Assembly: GCA_001724315.1 (NCBI GenBank)
Contig: MEEC01000244.1
Coordinates: 1 to 6,201, forward strand
Reading direction: 5' to 3'
From: Lautropia sp. SCN 70-15
Lineage (GTDB): Bacteria; Pseudomonadota; Gammaproteobacteria; Burkholderiales; Burkholderiaceae_E
DNA length: 6,201 nt
The position numbers and the translations under genes were made by a program. Below the pieces are notes generated by a model. That model worked only from the letters and a program-made list of their open reading frames with translations. It did not search any database and was not told the origin of the DNA. Of the stretch, positions 1 to 5,244 are shown in pieces. Every line of letters starts with the position of its first letter. Within the stretch, counting starts at the first letter, position 1.

Positions 1-118
1 GAGATTTCTTTCGGTGGCGCTCGGCTTGCACAATGCCCCCGATTCGGCCTTGCCGCTCGCCGGCCCTCGGTGTCGTGGCATGCGGGCGCCGGCCCGCCGC
101 CGGGAAGCGTCGCAGCGT
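1..118. other. Intergenic left edge, no supported gene
   Basis: No coding sequence is convincing here. Open frames cross the left edge on both strands, but none shows a recognisable protein, a good ribosome binding site or a family motif. The stretch lies downstream of the minus-strand MFS gene. It contains a GC-rich hairpin candidate (82-97) and, on the plus strand, a sequence resembling a sigma-54 promoter (15-30). Both are weak and are described separately. Confidence 0.5.
82..97 (-). terminator. Possible hairpin downstream of the MFS gene (weak)
   Basis: GCGGGC (82-87) and GCCCGC (92-97) form a perfect 6-bp stem with a 4-base loop, 21 bases beyond the stop codon of the minus-strand transporter gene. 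No run of T follows on the minus strand, so it is not a classical intrinsic terminator. It could act with Rho, as an RNA 3'-end stabiliser, or be a chance result of high GC content. Confidence 0.25.
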
Positions 119-1408
119 TCAGGCCATCGCCGGTTTCGGAGCCCGAAGAGGGCGCAGCAGGCCGGCGCCGCTCGCGCGCTTGAGCAGCCACAGCACGATC
201 GCGGCGTTCACGACGTTCCAGGCGATGCCGTTGACGAAGGCCGCGTCGTAGGAGCCGGTCAGGTCGAAGATCGCGCCGGACAGCCAGCCGCCCAGGGCCA
301 TGCCGACCATGGTCGAGGTGATGACCAGGCCGACCCAGGTGCCGGCCAGGCGGGGCGAGAAGTACTCGCGCACGATGATCGCGTAGGACGGCACGATGCC
401 GCCCTGGAACAGGCCGAACAGGATCGAGATCACGTACAGCGAGCCGAGCGTGTCGAAGGGCAGGAACAGGACCAGGGCGATGGTCTGCATGATCGAGCCG
501 AGCAGCAGCGTGCGCAGGCCGCCGATGCGGTCGCAGATCATGCCTGAGATCAGGCGGCTGACGATGCCGAAGCCGAGCATCAGCGACAACATCTCGGCGC
601 CGCGCGCCGGGCCGTAGCCGAGGTCGGCGCAGTAGGCCACGATGTGGACCTGCGGCATCGACATCGCCACGCAGCAGGCCACGCCGGCAATGCACAGCAG
701 GGTGAGCAGCGCGCGCGGGCTCATGCCGAGCGGGCGCTCGGCCGAATGCCCGATGCCCGCGCCAGGGGCCGCCGCCTGCGCCGCGGCCTTTGCCGCCTCG
801 GTGTCGGTGAGCGGCAGCGAGGTCGCCTGCGGCCGGGGCGCGCGCAACATAAGGGCCAGCGGCAGCATCGTGGCCAGGCAGAAGATGCCGATTCCGATGT
901 AGGTGTTTCGCCAGCCGTAGTCCTCGACGAAGGCCTGCACCACCGTCGGCCAGATCGCGCCGCCCAGGTAGTTGCCGGCCGCGCAGATCGCCACCGCGAT
1001 GCCGCGCCGGCGCAGGAACCAGAACGAGGTGTCGGCCATCAGCGGCGAGAAGGTCGACGAACTTCCCAGGAAGCCGATCACCGCGCCCTGCAGGATCGCG
1101 AAGGTGAGCAGGTTCGGCGAAAAGGCGGCCGCGACGAAGCCGACCGACAGGGCCACCGCGCCGAGCACCGCGGGAACGAGGATCCCGAAGCGGTCGGCCA
1201 GCCGGCCCATCATGATCCCGCCCAGGCCGAAGCCGATCATCGTGAGCGTGTAGGGCAGCGAGGCCTCGCCGCGGGCCACGCCGAATTCGGCCTGCACCGA
1301 CGGCAGGACCACGACGACGACGTACATGCCGGCCGCGCCGATGGTCATCAGCGCGAGATTGATGCCCAGGCGGAACCAGGCGTAGCGGGAATCGACTTCG
1401 TGGGACAT
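119..1408 (-). CDS. MFS transporter, 12 transmembrane helices (OFA/MCT-like)
   Basis: A 429-residue inner-membrane carrier of the major facilitator superfamily, probably moving a small organic anion or other small solute by symport or antiport; the substrate cannot be read from the sequence. Two six-helix halves are visible, joined by an Ala-rich cytoplasmic loop at about residues 189-232. The first half carries MFS motif A, GRLADRFG (68-75), between helices 2 and 3, and the second half has the equivalent GMICDRIGG (289-297). The overall pattern (VVVVLPSVQAEFGV early, a GYGPARGAEMLSLM segment before motif A of the second half, GTWVGLV late) recalls the oxalate/formate antiporter and monocarboxylate transporter-like group, which is a family-level impression only. 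The start is ATG at 1408 because AGGAGA lies 9 bases upstream; the frame stays open 14 codons further to another ATG, but that extension is Arg/Pro-rich and has no such site. The gene lies 147 bp downstream of the helicase gene on the same strand and may have its own promoter. Confidence 0.92.
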   Translation of the reverse strand: MSHEVDSRYAWFRLGINLALMTIGAAGMYVVVVVLPSVQAEFGVARGEASLPYTLTMIGFGLGGIMMGRLADRFGILVPAVLGAVALSVGFVAAAFSPNLLTFAILQGAVIGFLGSSSTFSPLMADTSFWFLRRRGIAVAICAAGNYLGGAIWPTVVQAFVEDYGWRNTYIGIGIFCLATMLPLALMLRAPRPQATSLPLTDTEAAKAAAQAAAPGAGIGHSAERPLGMSPRALLTLLCIAGVACCVAMSMPQVHIVAYCADLGYGPARGAEMLSLMLGFGIVSRLISGMICDRIGGLRTLLLGSIMQTIALVLFLPFDTLGSLYVISILFGLFQGGIVPSYAIIVREYFSPRLAGTWVGLVITSTMVGMALGGWLSGAIFDLTGSYDAAFVNGIAWNVVNAAIVLWLLKRASGAGLLRPLRAPKPAMA

Positions 1409-1417
1409 CGGCGGCCG

Positions 1418-1423
1418 TCTCCT
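1418..1423 (-). promoter_or_regulatory. Ribosome binding site of the MFS gene
   Basis: AGGAGA on the minus strand, 9 bases before the ATG at 1408. It decides the start in favour of 1408 over the in-frame ATG at 1450. Confidence 0.8.
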
Positions 1424-1453
1424 GTCGCCGGCGGGCGGGCCATGGACCAAGCC

Positions 1454-1487
1454 CGCGCCGGCCGATCCGCCAGTCTAGTCCGGCGCG
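1454..1487. repeat. 8-bp perfect inverted repeat upstream of the MFS gene
   Basis: CGCGCCGG at 1454-1461 is matched by CCGGCGCG at 1480-1487, separated by 18 bases that include CTAG. It sits 46-79 bases upstream of the transporter start. It could be an operator for a dimeric repressor, or a hairpin at the end of the helicase transcript. The lack of a T run argues against a classical terminator. In such GC-rich DNA an 8-bp arm could arise by chance. Confidence 0.35.
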
Positions 1488-1517
1488 ATACGTGCCGCCC
1501 GGACGGCGTTCCGCGAA

Positions 1518-1575
1518 TCGCTCAGGGCAGCATGTCGCTCGAGGCACCGCGTCGCTCAGGGCAGCGCGTCGCCCG
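1518..1575. repeat. Short direct repeat duplicating the helicase 3' end
   Basis: TCGCTCAGGGCAGC occurs at 1518-1531 and again at 1552-1565. The similarity continues imperfectly (AT versus GC, then GTCGC, then T versus C, then CG), giving 21 matches over 24 positions at a 34-base period. The right copy carries the last codons and stop of the helicase gene (GACGCGCTGCCCTGA on the minus strand). The left copy is a diverged version with its own TGA, but out of frame with the first. Confidence 0.75.
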
Positions 1576-3616
1576 GAACCGCCGGCGCCACCTGGTCGAG
1601 CTGCGCCAGCACCGGCTCGGTCAGGAAGCGGCTGCGCGCCCCCCAGACGTGCCGGTCGCCCCAGCGCTGCTGGCCGGTCACGTAGAAGGCCTTCGGCTCG
1701 AGCAGGTAGAGCGCGTCGCGCGCGCGGGTCACCGCCACGTAGAGCAGGCGCCGCTCCTCCTCGATCGCCAGCGGATCGCCGGTCGCGTACTCGTTCGGGA
1801 AGTTGCCGTCGGTCACGTTCAGCACGCAGACCGCGTCCCACTCCTGCCCCTTGGCCGAGTGCACGGTCGACAGGTTGAGCCAGTCTTCGTCGCGCAACGG
1901 TTCGCCCGCCAGGTCGCCGGCGGCCTGCGGGGGGTCGAGCGCGAGCTCGGTGAGGAAGCGCTCGCGCGTGCCGAAGCGGGTGGCGATCGCCGCGAGCTGC
2001 TCGAGGTCGTTCGCGCGCACCGAGGCGTCGTCGTGCCGGCGCTCGAGAAGCGGCCGGTACCAGGCGAGCAGCGGATCGAACTGCTCCGAAGGCCAGCGGG
2101 CGGAAGAATCCGCCAGCGCGGCCATCAGCGAAACGAAGCCGGCCCAGGCCTCGCGGGCCGCCGCCGGCGGCTCGAAGCCGCGCAGCGCGTCGGCCAGCGC
2201 GCCTTCCTTCACCTGCTCCAGGCAGCGCTGCGCGTTGGCCGGCCCGAAGCCGGGCATCAGCTGCAGCGCGCGAAAGCCCGCCAGCAGGTTGCGCGGATGC
2301 TCGGCCCAGCGCAGCACCGCCAGCAGGTCCTTCACGTGGGCGGCGTCGAGGAAGCGCAGGCCGCCGTGCTTCACGTAGGGCACGTTGCGCCGGACCAGCT
2401 CCACCTCGAGCAGGTCGCTGTGGTGCGCGCTGCGGAACAGCACCGCCTGGCGCTTCAGCGGCACGCCTTCCTCGCGGTGACGCAGGACGGTGTCGATCAC
2501 CCAGTCGGCCTGGGCGCGCTCGTCGGCCACGGTGACGAGCTGCGGCCGGGCGCCGCCCCCGCGGGCGGCCGACAGGGTCTTGGGGAACTTGCGGGCCGCT
2601 TCGGCCAGCAATGCGTTGGCCAGGTCGAGCACCGGCTGGACCGAGCGGTAGTTGCGCTCCAGCGTCACCTGCTCGGCGGGCGGGTCGAAGCCGCCCGGGA
2701 AGTCGAGGATGTTGCCGACGTCGGCGCCGCGAAAGGCGTAGATGGACTGCGCGTCGTCGCCGACCACGGTCAGACCCTGGCCGTCCGGCTTCAGCGCCCG
2801 CAGGATGCGGGCCTGCAGCGCATTCGTGTCCTGGAACTCGTCGACCAGCACCTGGTCGAATCTCGCGCGCAAGCGAGCGCTGACTTCCGGAATGCCCATT
2901 GCCCGCTCCCACTCGAGCAGCAGGTCGTCGTAGTCGAGCACCGCGTTGTCGCGCTTGCGCCGCGCGTAGTGCGCGAACAGGGTCTCCAGCTCCGCCCGCC
3001 AGTCGGCGCACCAGGGCCAGCCCTGCAGCACCCGGTCCAGCGGCCAGCCGGTGTTGGCCTGCAGCGAGTGGATCGCCAGGCAGGCCTCCTCGCGCGGGAA
3101 GCGTTTCTTCGTGGCCGAGAAGCCGAGCTCGTGGCGGATCGCGTCGATCAGGTCGGCGGCGTCGCCGCGGTCCAGGATGCCGAAGGCCGGATCGAGCCCG
3201 ATCGCCCCGGCGTGCTCGCGCAGCAGGCGCGCCCCGACGGAATGAAAGGTGCCGGCCCAGGGCAGGCGGATGGCAGCCGCGGCGGGCAAGGGCCGGCCCG
3301 CCCGTTCGGACAGCGCCCTGGCCACGAGCCGGCCCGCCCGCCGGGTCATCTCGGCCGCCGCGCGCCGGCTGAAGGTGAGCAGCAGGATCCGCTGCGGATC
3401 GACGCCCGCCATGACCAGGTGCGCCACGCGATGGGCGATGGTCAGGGTCTTGCCGGTGCCGGCCCCCGCGATGACGAGCAGCGGCGATGAACGGAATCGA
3501 CCGTCGGGCCCGGTCTCGCCCCAGCAGGCGGCACGGCGCTGGGCGTCGGTCGCCACGTCGGCGGCGGCGCGGGGGCGCGCCCCCCTGAAGGCGGATTCGG
3601 TGACTTCGACGGACAT
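1556..3616 (-). CDS. UvrD/Rep-family ATP-dependent DNA helicase (superfamily 1A)
   Basis: A 686-residue cytoplasmic motor predicted to unwind DNA 3' to 5' using ATP, in repair or replication restart. All superfamily 1A motifs are present in order: a Q-motif-like TDAQRRA (23-29), Walker A AGAGTGKT (50-57), motif Ia TFSRRAAAEM (81-90), Ib GTFHSVGARLL (122-132), Walker B VDEFQDTNALQ (258-268), motif III VVGDDAQSIYAFRGA (284-298), IV ERNYRS (320-325), V STVHSAKGQEWD (583-594) and VI EEERRLLYVAVTRARD (619-634). HGGLRFLDAAHVKDLLAVLR (417-436) matches the region where UvrD and Rep have GGxxFFxxxEIKDxxxYLR. The length is close to Rep and a little short of UvrD; only about 50 residues follow motif VI, so the UvrD-type C-terminal tail is missing. 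It could be a Rep-like or an accessory UvrD-like enzyme, so no symbol is given. ATG 3616 is the first in-frame start after a TGA, yet it has no clear Shine-Dalgarno sequence and abuts a 9-bp inverted repeat. The LuxR gene ends 30 bp upstream in the same frame, so the two may be co-transcribed. Confidence 0.95.
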   Translation of the reverse strand: MSVEVTESAFRGARPRAAADVATDAQRRAACWGETGPDGRFRSSPLLVIAGAGTGKTLTIAHRVAHLVMAGVDPQRILLLTFSRRAAAEMTRRAGRLVARALSERAGRPLPAAAAIRLPWAGTFHSVGARLLREHAGAIGLDPAFGILDRGDAADLIDAIRHELGFSATKKRFPREEACLAIHSLQANTGWPLDRVLQGWPWCADWRAELETLFAHYARRKRDNAVLDYDDLLLEWERAMGIPEVSARLRARFDQVLVDEFQDTNALQARILRALKPDGQGLTVVGDDAQSIYAFRGADVGNILDFPGGFDPPAEQVTLERNYRSVQPVLDLANALLAEAARKFPKTLSAARGGGARPQLVTVADERAQADWVIDTVLRHREEGVPLKRQAVLFRSAHHSDLLEVELVRRNVPYVKHGGLRFLDAAHVKDLLAVLRWAEHPRNLLAGFRALQLMPGFGPANAQRCLEQVKEGALADALRGFEPPAAAREAWAGFVSLMAALADSSARWPSEQFDPLLAWYRPLLERRHDDASVRANDLEQLAAIATRFGTRERFLTELALDPPQAAGDLAGEPLRDEDWLNLSTVHSAKGQEWDAVCVLNVTDGNFPNEYATGDPLAIEEERRLLYVAVTRARDALYLLEPKAFYVTGQQRWGDRHVWGARSRFLTEPVLAQLDQVAPAVPGDALP

Positions 3617-3638
3617 GGTCGCGAGTCTATCGCGACCA
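3616..3638. repeat. Perfect 9-bp inverted repeat at the helicase start
   Basis: TGGTCGCGA (3616-3624) and TCGCGACCA (3630-3638) are exact reverse complements separated by GTCTA. The dyad fills most of the 30-bp gap between the LuxR stop and the helicase ATG, and its last base on the minus strand is the A of that ATG. No T run follows on either strand, so a classical terminator is unlikely. A protein-binding operator, or an mRNA hairpin controlling helicase translation, fits better; this is inference. Confidence 0.6.
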
Positions 3639-3646
3639 CTGTGGAT

Positions 3647-4300
3647 TCATCCATGAGCCAGGCCCAGCAGCCTGAACAGTTGCGCCTTGCGGTCGCAGCC
3701 TGTCTTCGCGTAGATGGCCGCCAGATGGTCCTTCAGCGTGTGCTGGCTGATGCCGAGGCAGGCCGCGGCGTCGGCACCCCGGTCGAAGCGGGCGAGCGCG
3801 TCGAGCGCTCGGGCTTCCGCCGCGCTCAGCCCGAAGGCCTCCGCCAGCCATCCGGGTTCCGGGCCACAGGCCGGGCTCAGCAGCCGGCCGATCCGGAAGC
3901 GTCCGTCGGCTGGTAGCAACCTCAGAAGCATGCGCTGATCGCCGTCGAGCATCACGCCGACGTGCCGCTCGCCCCGGCACTGCAACGCCGCATCGAGGCG
4001 CGCCGCAGCGCCTGCCGAACCGCACACAAGGCGTGTTCGGCCGCTCGGCTCTCGCCGGAGATGAACGCGGGGCGAAGCGTCGATCATGGCGACCGCGGTC
4101 CGGCTCGCCCAGCCGACATCGCCATGCGCGCCGAACACGAGCAGCGCCTGGCTCAGCTGGTCGGACAGCACGTCCGCGGAAGGCATTGCGCCACCGTCGG
4201 TGTGCCGCCAGGGGCCATCACGCGACCACGCGGCGCGCCCGTCGCTCCCGCCCGGAACGTTGGCAAAGGTGCTCATGGGGGCCAGGCTCATGTCGGTCAT
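3647..4300 (-). CDS. LuxR/GerE-family transcriptional regulator (orphan)
   Basis: A 217-residue predicted DNA-binding protein. The C-terminus (about 158-213) is a LuxR-type helix-turn-helix: LSAAEARALDALARF, then ACLGISQHTLKDHLAAIYAK with the recognition helix at about 185-200, ending in TGCDRKAQLFRLLGL. That tail resembles regulators whose domain ends in KTGTRRQAELVRLL. The middle (about 50-108: ALLVFGAHGDVGWASRTAVAMI, then RLVCGSAGAAARLDAAL) fits the PAS-like segment that often precedes this domain in such proteins. No receiver domain and no phospho-acceptor Asp arrangement are visible, so it is not a classical response regulator. The first 45 residues look disordered. ATG 4300 is chosen for the AGGAGA 5 bases upstream; the frame is open to 4498, but that extension is low-complexity Arg/Pro/Gly sequence. 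It diverges from the two-component genes across a shared 272-bp region. The helicase follows 30 bp downstream. Targets and ligand are unknown. Confidence 0.85.
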   Translation of the reverse strand: MTDMSLAPMSTFANVPGGSDGRAAWSRDGPWRHTDGGAMPSADVLSDQLSQALLVFGAHGDVGWASRTAVAMIDASPRVHLRREPSGRTRLVCGSAGAAARLDAALQCRGERHVGVMLDGDQRMLLRLLPADGRFRIGRLLSPACGPEPGWLAEAFGLSAAEARALDALARFDRGADAAACLGISQHTLKDHLAAIYAKTGCDRKAQLFRLLGLAHG

Positions 4301-4306
4301 GTCGGT
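4289..4306 (-). repeat. 9-bp tandem duplication carrying two start codons
   Basis: CATGTCGGT occurs twice without a gap (4289-4297 and 4298-4306). On the minus strand this gives ACCGACATG twice, so the LuxR gene has two in-frame ATGs (4300 and 4291), 5 and 14 bases from the AGGAGA. The upstream ATG is the better placed. Confidence 0.8.
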
Positions 4307-4311
4307 CTCCT
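4306..4311 (-). promoter_or_regulatory. Ribosome binding site of the LuxR-family gene
   Basis: AGGAGA on the minus strand, 5 bases from ATG 4300 and 14 from ATG 4291. It rules out the much longer open frame beginning at 4498. Confidence 0.75.
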
Positions 4312-4432
4312 GTCTGGTCGGCCTCGGGTTCGATTCGATCCGGTCGCAGGACTCGCCACCCCCGCCGAGGTCGGGGACGGCCCTCCACGCGGAGTGTCCA
4401 GCCGCCTCGTGCCCGGCGAAATCCGTCCGATG

Positions 4433-4465
4433 GGCAGGCCGGCGACCGGGCGCGCGCGGCCTGCC
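4433..4465. repeat. Perfect 9-bp inverted repeat in the divergent promoter region
   Basis: GGCAGGCCG (4433-4441) is the reverse complement of CGGCCTGCC (4457-4465), with a 15-base GC-rich loop. It lies about 110 bases upstream of the response-regulator start and about 130 bases upstream of the LuxR start. It could be an operator or form a cruciform or hairpin. No T run follows on either strand. Confidence 0.5.
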
Positions 4466-4466
4466 T

Positions 4467-4482
4467 CCCGATCGGGCTAGCC
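4467..4482. promoter_or_regulatory. Overlapping palindromes, candidate operator
   Basis: CCCGATCGGG (4467-4476) is a perfect palindrome and shares two bases with the palindrome GGCTAGCC (4475-4482). CCGATCGGG (4468-4476) also pairs imperfectly with GCCAATCGG (4480-4488), so the dyads are nested. Dimeric LuxR/NarL-type regulators bind short dyads, and both neighbouring genes encode one, so an operator role is plausible but unproven. Confidence 0.35.
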
Positions 4483-4560
4483 AATCGGCCTGTTCCAAAC
4501 CGCGCCGCTTCCGGATAAGGTGCGCCTGACGATCCCGCCGGGCTGCGATCCGGCGTCGCT

Positions 4561-4564
4561 GGAG
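4561..4564 (+). promoter_or_regulatory. Ribosome binding site of the response regulator
   Basis: GGAG, 8 bases before ATG 4573. A second ATG two codons later (4579) is 14 bases away and less favoured. Confidence 0.7.
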
Positions 4565-4572
4565 CGGCTACG

Positions 4573-5244
4573 ATGCGCATGCTTCTGATCGACGATCACT
4601 CGCTGTTCCGGAACGGCCTGAAGTTCCTGCTTTCCGATCTCGACGCGCAGCTCGAGTTCGTCGAGGCCGACGGCGTCCACGGGTTCGCGCCCGCCGACCA
4701 GACTTCACCGGTCGACCTCGCGCTGCTCGACCTCCACCTGCCGGGCGCGAGCGGCGTCGATGCCCTCTCGGCACTTCGCGCGCTGCTGCCCGACACCACC
4801 GTCGTCATCGTCACGGGCGACGAGGATCCGACCCTGATCCGCGACTGCATCGACGCCGGCGCGGCGGGCTTCATCCCGAAATCCTCCACGCCGCAGGTGC
4901 TGATCTCCGCGCTGCGGCTCGTCCTGGCGGGCGGCACTTACCTGCCGCCCCACGTGCTGGGGAATGGCGGGCCAGCGCTGATGCCGAACGGCCGCCCGAC
5001 GAACGGAAACGGAAATGGCCCGCAAGAGGCGGCAACACCCGTCGACCGGCTGACCGGACGCCAGTTCGACGTGCTGATGCTGGCGATCCGCGGCAAATCG
5101 AACAAGATGATCGCGCGCGAGCTCGATCTCTCCGAAGGCACCGTCAAGCAGCACCTCTCCGCGGCGTTCCGCACGCTGGGCGTCAACAACCGGACCGAAG
5201 CGGTGTTCGCGGCGGCCGAACTCGGCCTGAGCGGCTCGCGATGA
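4573..5244 (+). CDS. NarL/FixJ-family two-component response regulator
   Basis: A 223-residue cytoplasmic response regulator with an N-terminal receiver domain (about 1-120) and a C-terminal LuxR-type DNA-binding domain (about 158-218). The receiver has the acidic pair D7 and D8, the phospho-acceptor D53 in LLDLHLPG, the switch T81 in VIVTGD and K103 in IPKSS, so it should be phosphorylatable. The DNA-binding domain reads LTGRQFDVLMLAIRGKSNKM and continues as a canonical helix-turn-helix (ARELDLSEGTVKQHLSAAFR) ending in VNNRTEAVFAA. The linker (about 128-157) is Asn/Gly/Pro-rich, with NGNGNG at 144-149 encoded by an imperfect six-base repeat (5002-5019). GGAG 8 bases upstream supports ATG 4573. 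The stop overlaps the start of the downstream histidine kinase by ATGA, which makes that kinase the obvious cognate partner. The signal and target genes are not evident; the divergent LuxR gene and its own promoter are candidates. Confidence 0.96.
   Translation: MRMLLIDDHSLFRNGLKFLLSDLDAQLEFVEADGVHGFAPADQTSPVDLALLDLHLPGASGVDALSALRALLPDTTVVIVTGDEDPTLIRDCIDAGAAGFIPKSSTPQVLISALRLVLAGGTYLPPHVLGNGGPALMPNGRPTNGNGNGPQEAATPVDRLTGRQFDVLMLAIRGKSNKMIARELDLSEGTVKQHLSAAFRTLGVNNRTEAVFAAAELGLSGSR
5241..5244 (+). other. ATGA stop/start overlap of regulator and kinase genes
   Basis: The kinase ATG (5241-5243) and the regulator TGA (5242-5244) share four bases. Such overlaps usually mean one transcript with ribosome re-initiation, giving roughly matched amounts of the two proteins. 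Confidence 0.9.

Larger units (their letters stand above)
1409..1555. other. Helicase-MFS intergenic region
   Basis: A 147-bp gap between the helicase stop and the transporter start. It holds the transporter ribosome binding site, a perfect 8-bp inverted repeat (1454-1461 and 1480-1487, loop of 18 bases) and one copy of a short direct repeat whose other copy is the end of the helicase gene. I found no convincing -35/-10 pair for the transporter and no T-tract terminator for the helicase, so read-through from the helicase is possible. Confidence 0.5.
4301..4572. promoter_or_regulatory. Divergent regulatory region between LuxR gene and two-component operon
   Basis: These 272 bp must hold the promoters for both directions, since the genes on each side point away from it. 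It contains the two ribosome binding sites, a 9-bp inverted repeat (4433-4465), a 10-bp palindrome (4467-4476) and an overlapping 8-bp palindrome (4475-4482). There is also a small dyad TCGA-T-TCGA at 4330-4338, about 20 bases ahead of the LuxR ribosome binding site. No strong sigma-70 promoter stands out on either strand; GTTCCA (4492-4497) with GATAAG (4514-4519) at 16 bases is the best plus-strand guess and is weak. Plus-strand and minus-strand open frames across the region are Arg/Pro/Gly-rich shadows. Confidence 0.65.

Noticed and set aside
1..80. A minus-strand gene starting near position 81 and running off the left edge
   Set aside because: The frame is open to the edge, but there is no ribosome binding site and too few codons to judge; nothing resembles a known protein start.
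1409..1450. N-terminal extension of the MFS protein to ATG 1450
   Set aside because: The extension is Arg/Pro-rich with no family similarity, and AGGAGA at ideal distance supports ATG 1408.
1494..1507. Small hairpin GCCG-CCCGGA-CGGC downstream of the helicase as a terminator
   Set aside because: A four-base stem with no following T run on the minus strand is expected by chance in this composition.
644..3490. A 948-codon open frame on the plus strand, opposite both the MFS and helicase genes
   Set aside because: It crosses two well-supported minus-strand genes and their gap. Its translation is rich in Arg, Ala, Gln, Glu and His with no domain or motif, as expected of an antisense frame in GC-rich coding DNA where stop codons are rare.
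4301..4498. N-terminal extension of the LuxR protein by 66 codons to ATG 4498
   Set aside because: The extension is low-complexity Gly/Arg/Pro sequence, it would overrun the dyad cluster, and AGGAGA supports ATG 4300.
4492..4519. Possible sigma-70 promoter GTTCCA - 16 bases - GATAAG for the two-component operon
   Set aside because: Only three of six and four of six consensus matches; too weak to list as a feature, though the position would suit the operon.
4033..4529. Overlapping plus-strand open frames (131-172 codons) across the LuxR gene start and intergenic region
   Set aside because: All are Arg/Pro/Ser-rich, lack ribosome binding sites and overlap a minus-strand gene with a clear DNA-binding domain.
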